A stretch of 64,000 bases of DNA from Aliivibrio wodanis (GTDB lineage: Bacteria > Pseudomonadota > Gammaproteobacteria > Enterobacterales > Vibrionaceae): positions 1,116,001 to 1,180,000 of the forward strand of contig LN554846.1 of assembly GCA_000953695.1 (NCBI GenBank), written 5' to 3'. The notes under the pieces are model-generated. The model saw only the letters and a program-made list of their open reading frames with translations. It had not been told where the DNA came from and did not search any database. Below are positions 63,957 to 64,000 of the stretch, piece after piece; the stretch's first letter is position 1; every line of letters begins with the position of its first letter. A program made the translations under genes and the position numbers.

Positions 63957-64000
63957 TTTGTCCTTAAGGTTGTCCTTTGCGTGTCCCTAACTGTTGTTGG

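Overview
The window reads as chromosome 1 of a Vibrionaceae gammaproteobacterium, most likely from the Aliivibrio fischeri group. The evidence is a low-GC genome, a Vibrio-type chromosomal integron, a CcdB ending in ITGI as remembered for the V. fischeri toxin, a Vibrio-type GH18 chitinase, twin Vibrio-like porins, and a his operon with a leader peptide carrying five consecutive histidine codons. No database search was possible, so species placement is inference. LAYOUT. (1) 105-959: a drug/metabolite-type permease. (2) 1147 to about 19780: a small sedentary chromosomal integron. The integrase is on the minus strand, attI lies beside it, and about 19 cassettes follow on the plus strand, mostly separated by attC sites of about 120 bp. 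Cargo includes a KAP-like P-loop NTPase, a 5'-nucleotidase-like protein, two GNAT acetyltransferases, a MaoC-like hydratase, a HEPN protein, several unknown proteins, a ParE/Phd-type and a CcdAB toxin-antitoxin pair (both on the minus strand), and a HigBA pair destroyed by four point lesions. One ORF-less cassette of about 546 bp occurs three times. Three kinds of insertion element have invaded: an IS110-family element sitting exactly in an attC and carrying a candidate bridge RNA, an IS91-like element with a wrecked tyrosine recombinase, and two internally deleted IS4-family remnants inside attC sites. A 187-bp segment starting in a miniature attC-like site is present both in mid-array and at the distal boundary. 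(3) 20053-22539: a Cache-GGDEF-EAL c-di-GMP enzyme, then on the minus strand a secreted multidomain chitinase, a lipoprotein and the SRP RNA (ffs), followed by a diguanylate cyclase gene broken by one -1 frameshift. (4) 29770-50003: a complete one-strand type VI secretion cluster (tssA-B-C-E-F-G-H, a sigma-54 activator, a 42-residue lipoprotein, an FHA protein, tssJ-K-L-M, a PP2C phosphatase and a Ser/Thr kinase). It lacks Hcp, VgrG, PAAR and effector genes, which must lie elsewhere. (5) 50215-53932: ybaM-like gene, priC, a TauE/SafE permease and dinG. (6) 54303-57650: two porin genes with almost identical promoters and 5' leaders flanking a DUF2057 gene. (7) 57738-end: hisL attenuator and hisG-D-C-B-H-A. 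The next gene, hisF, matches only for its first six codons and then the sequence changes, so the operon seems to be interrupted just before the window ends. HOW IT WORKS TOGETHER. The integron is the accessory, fast-changing part: addiction modules, possible anti-phage proteins and acetyltransferases, with IS elements specialised on or trapped in attC. The rest is core: chitin use, c-di-GMP signalling, contact-dependent killing (T6SS) under sigma-54 and kinase/phosphatase/FHA control, outer-membrane porins, and attenuated histidine biosynthesis.
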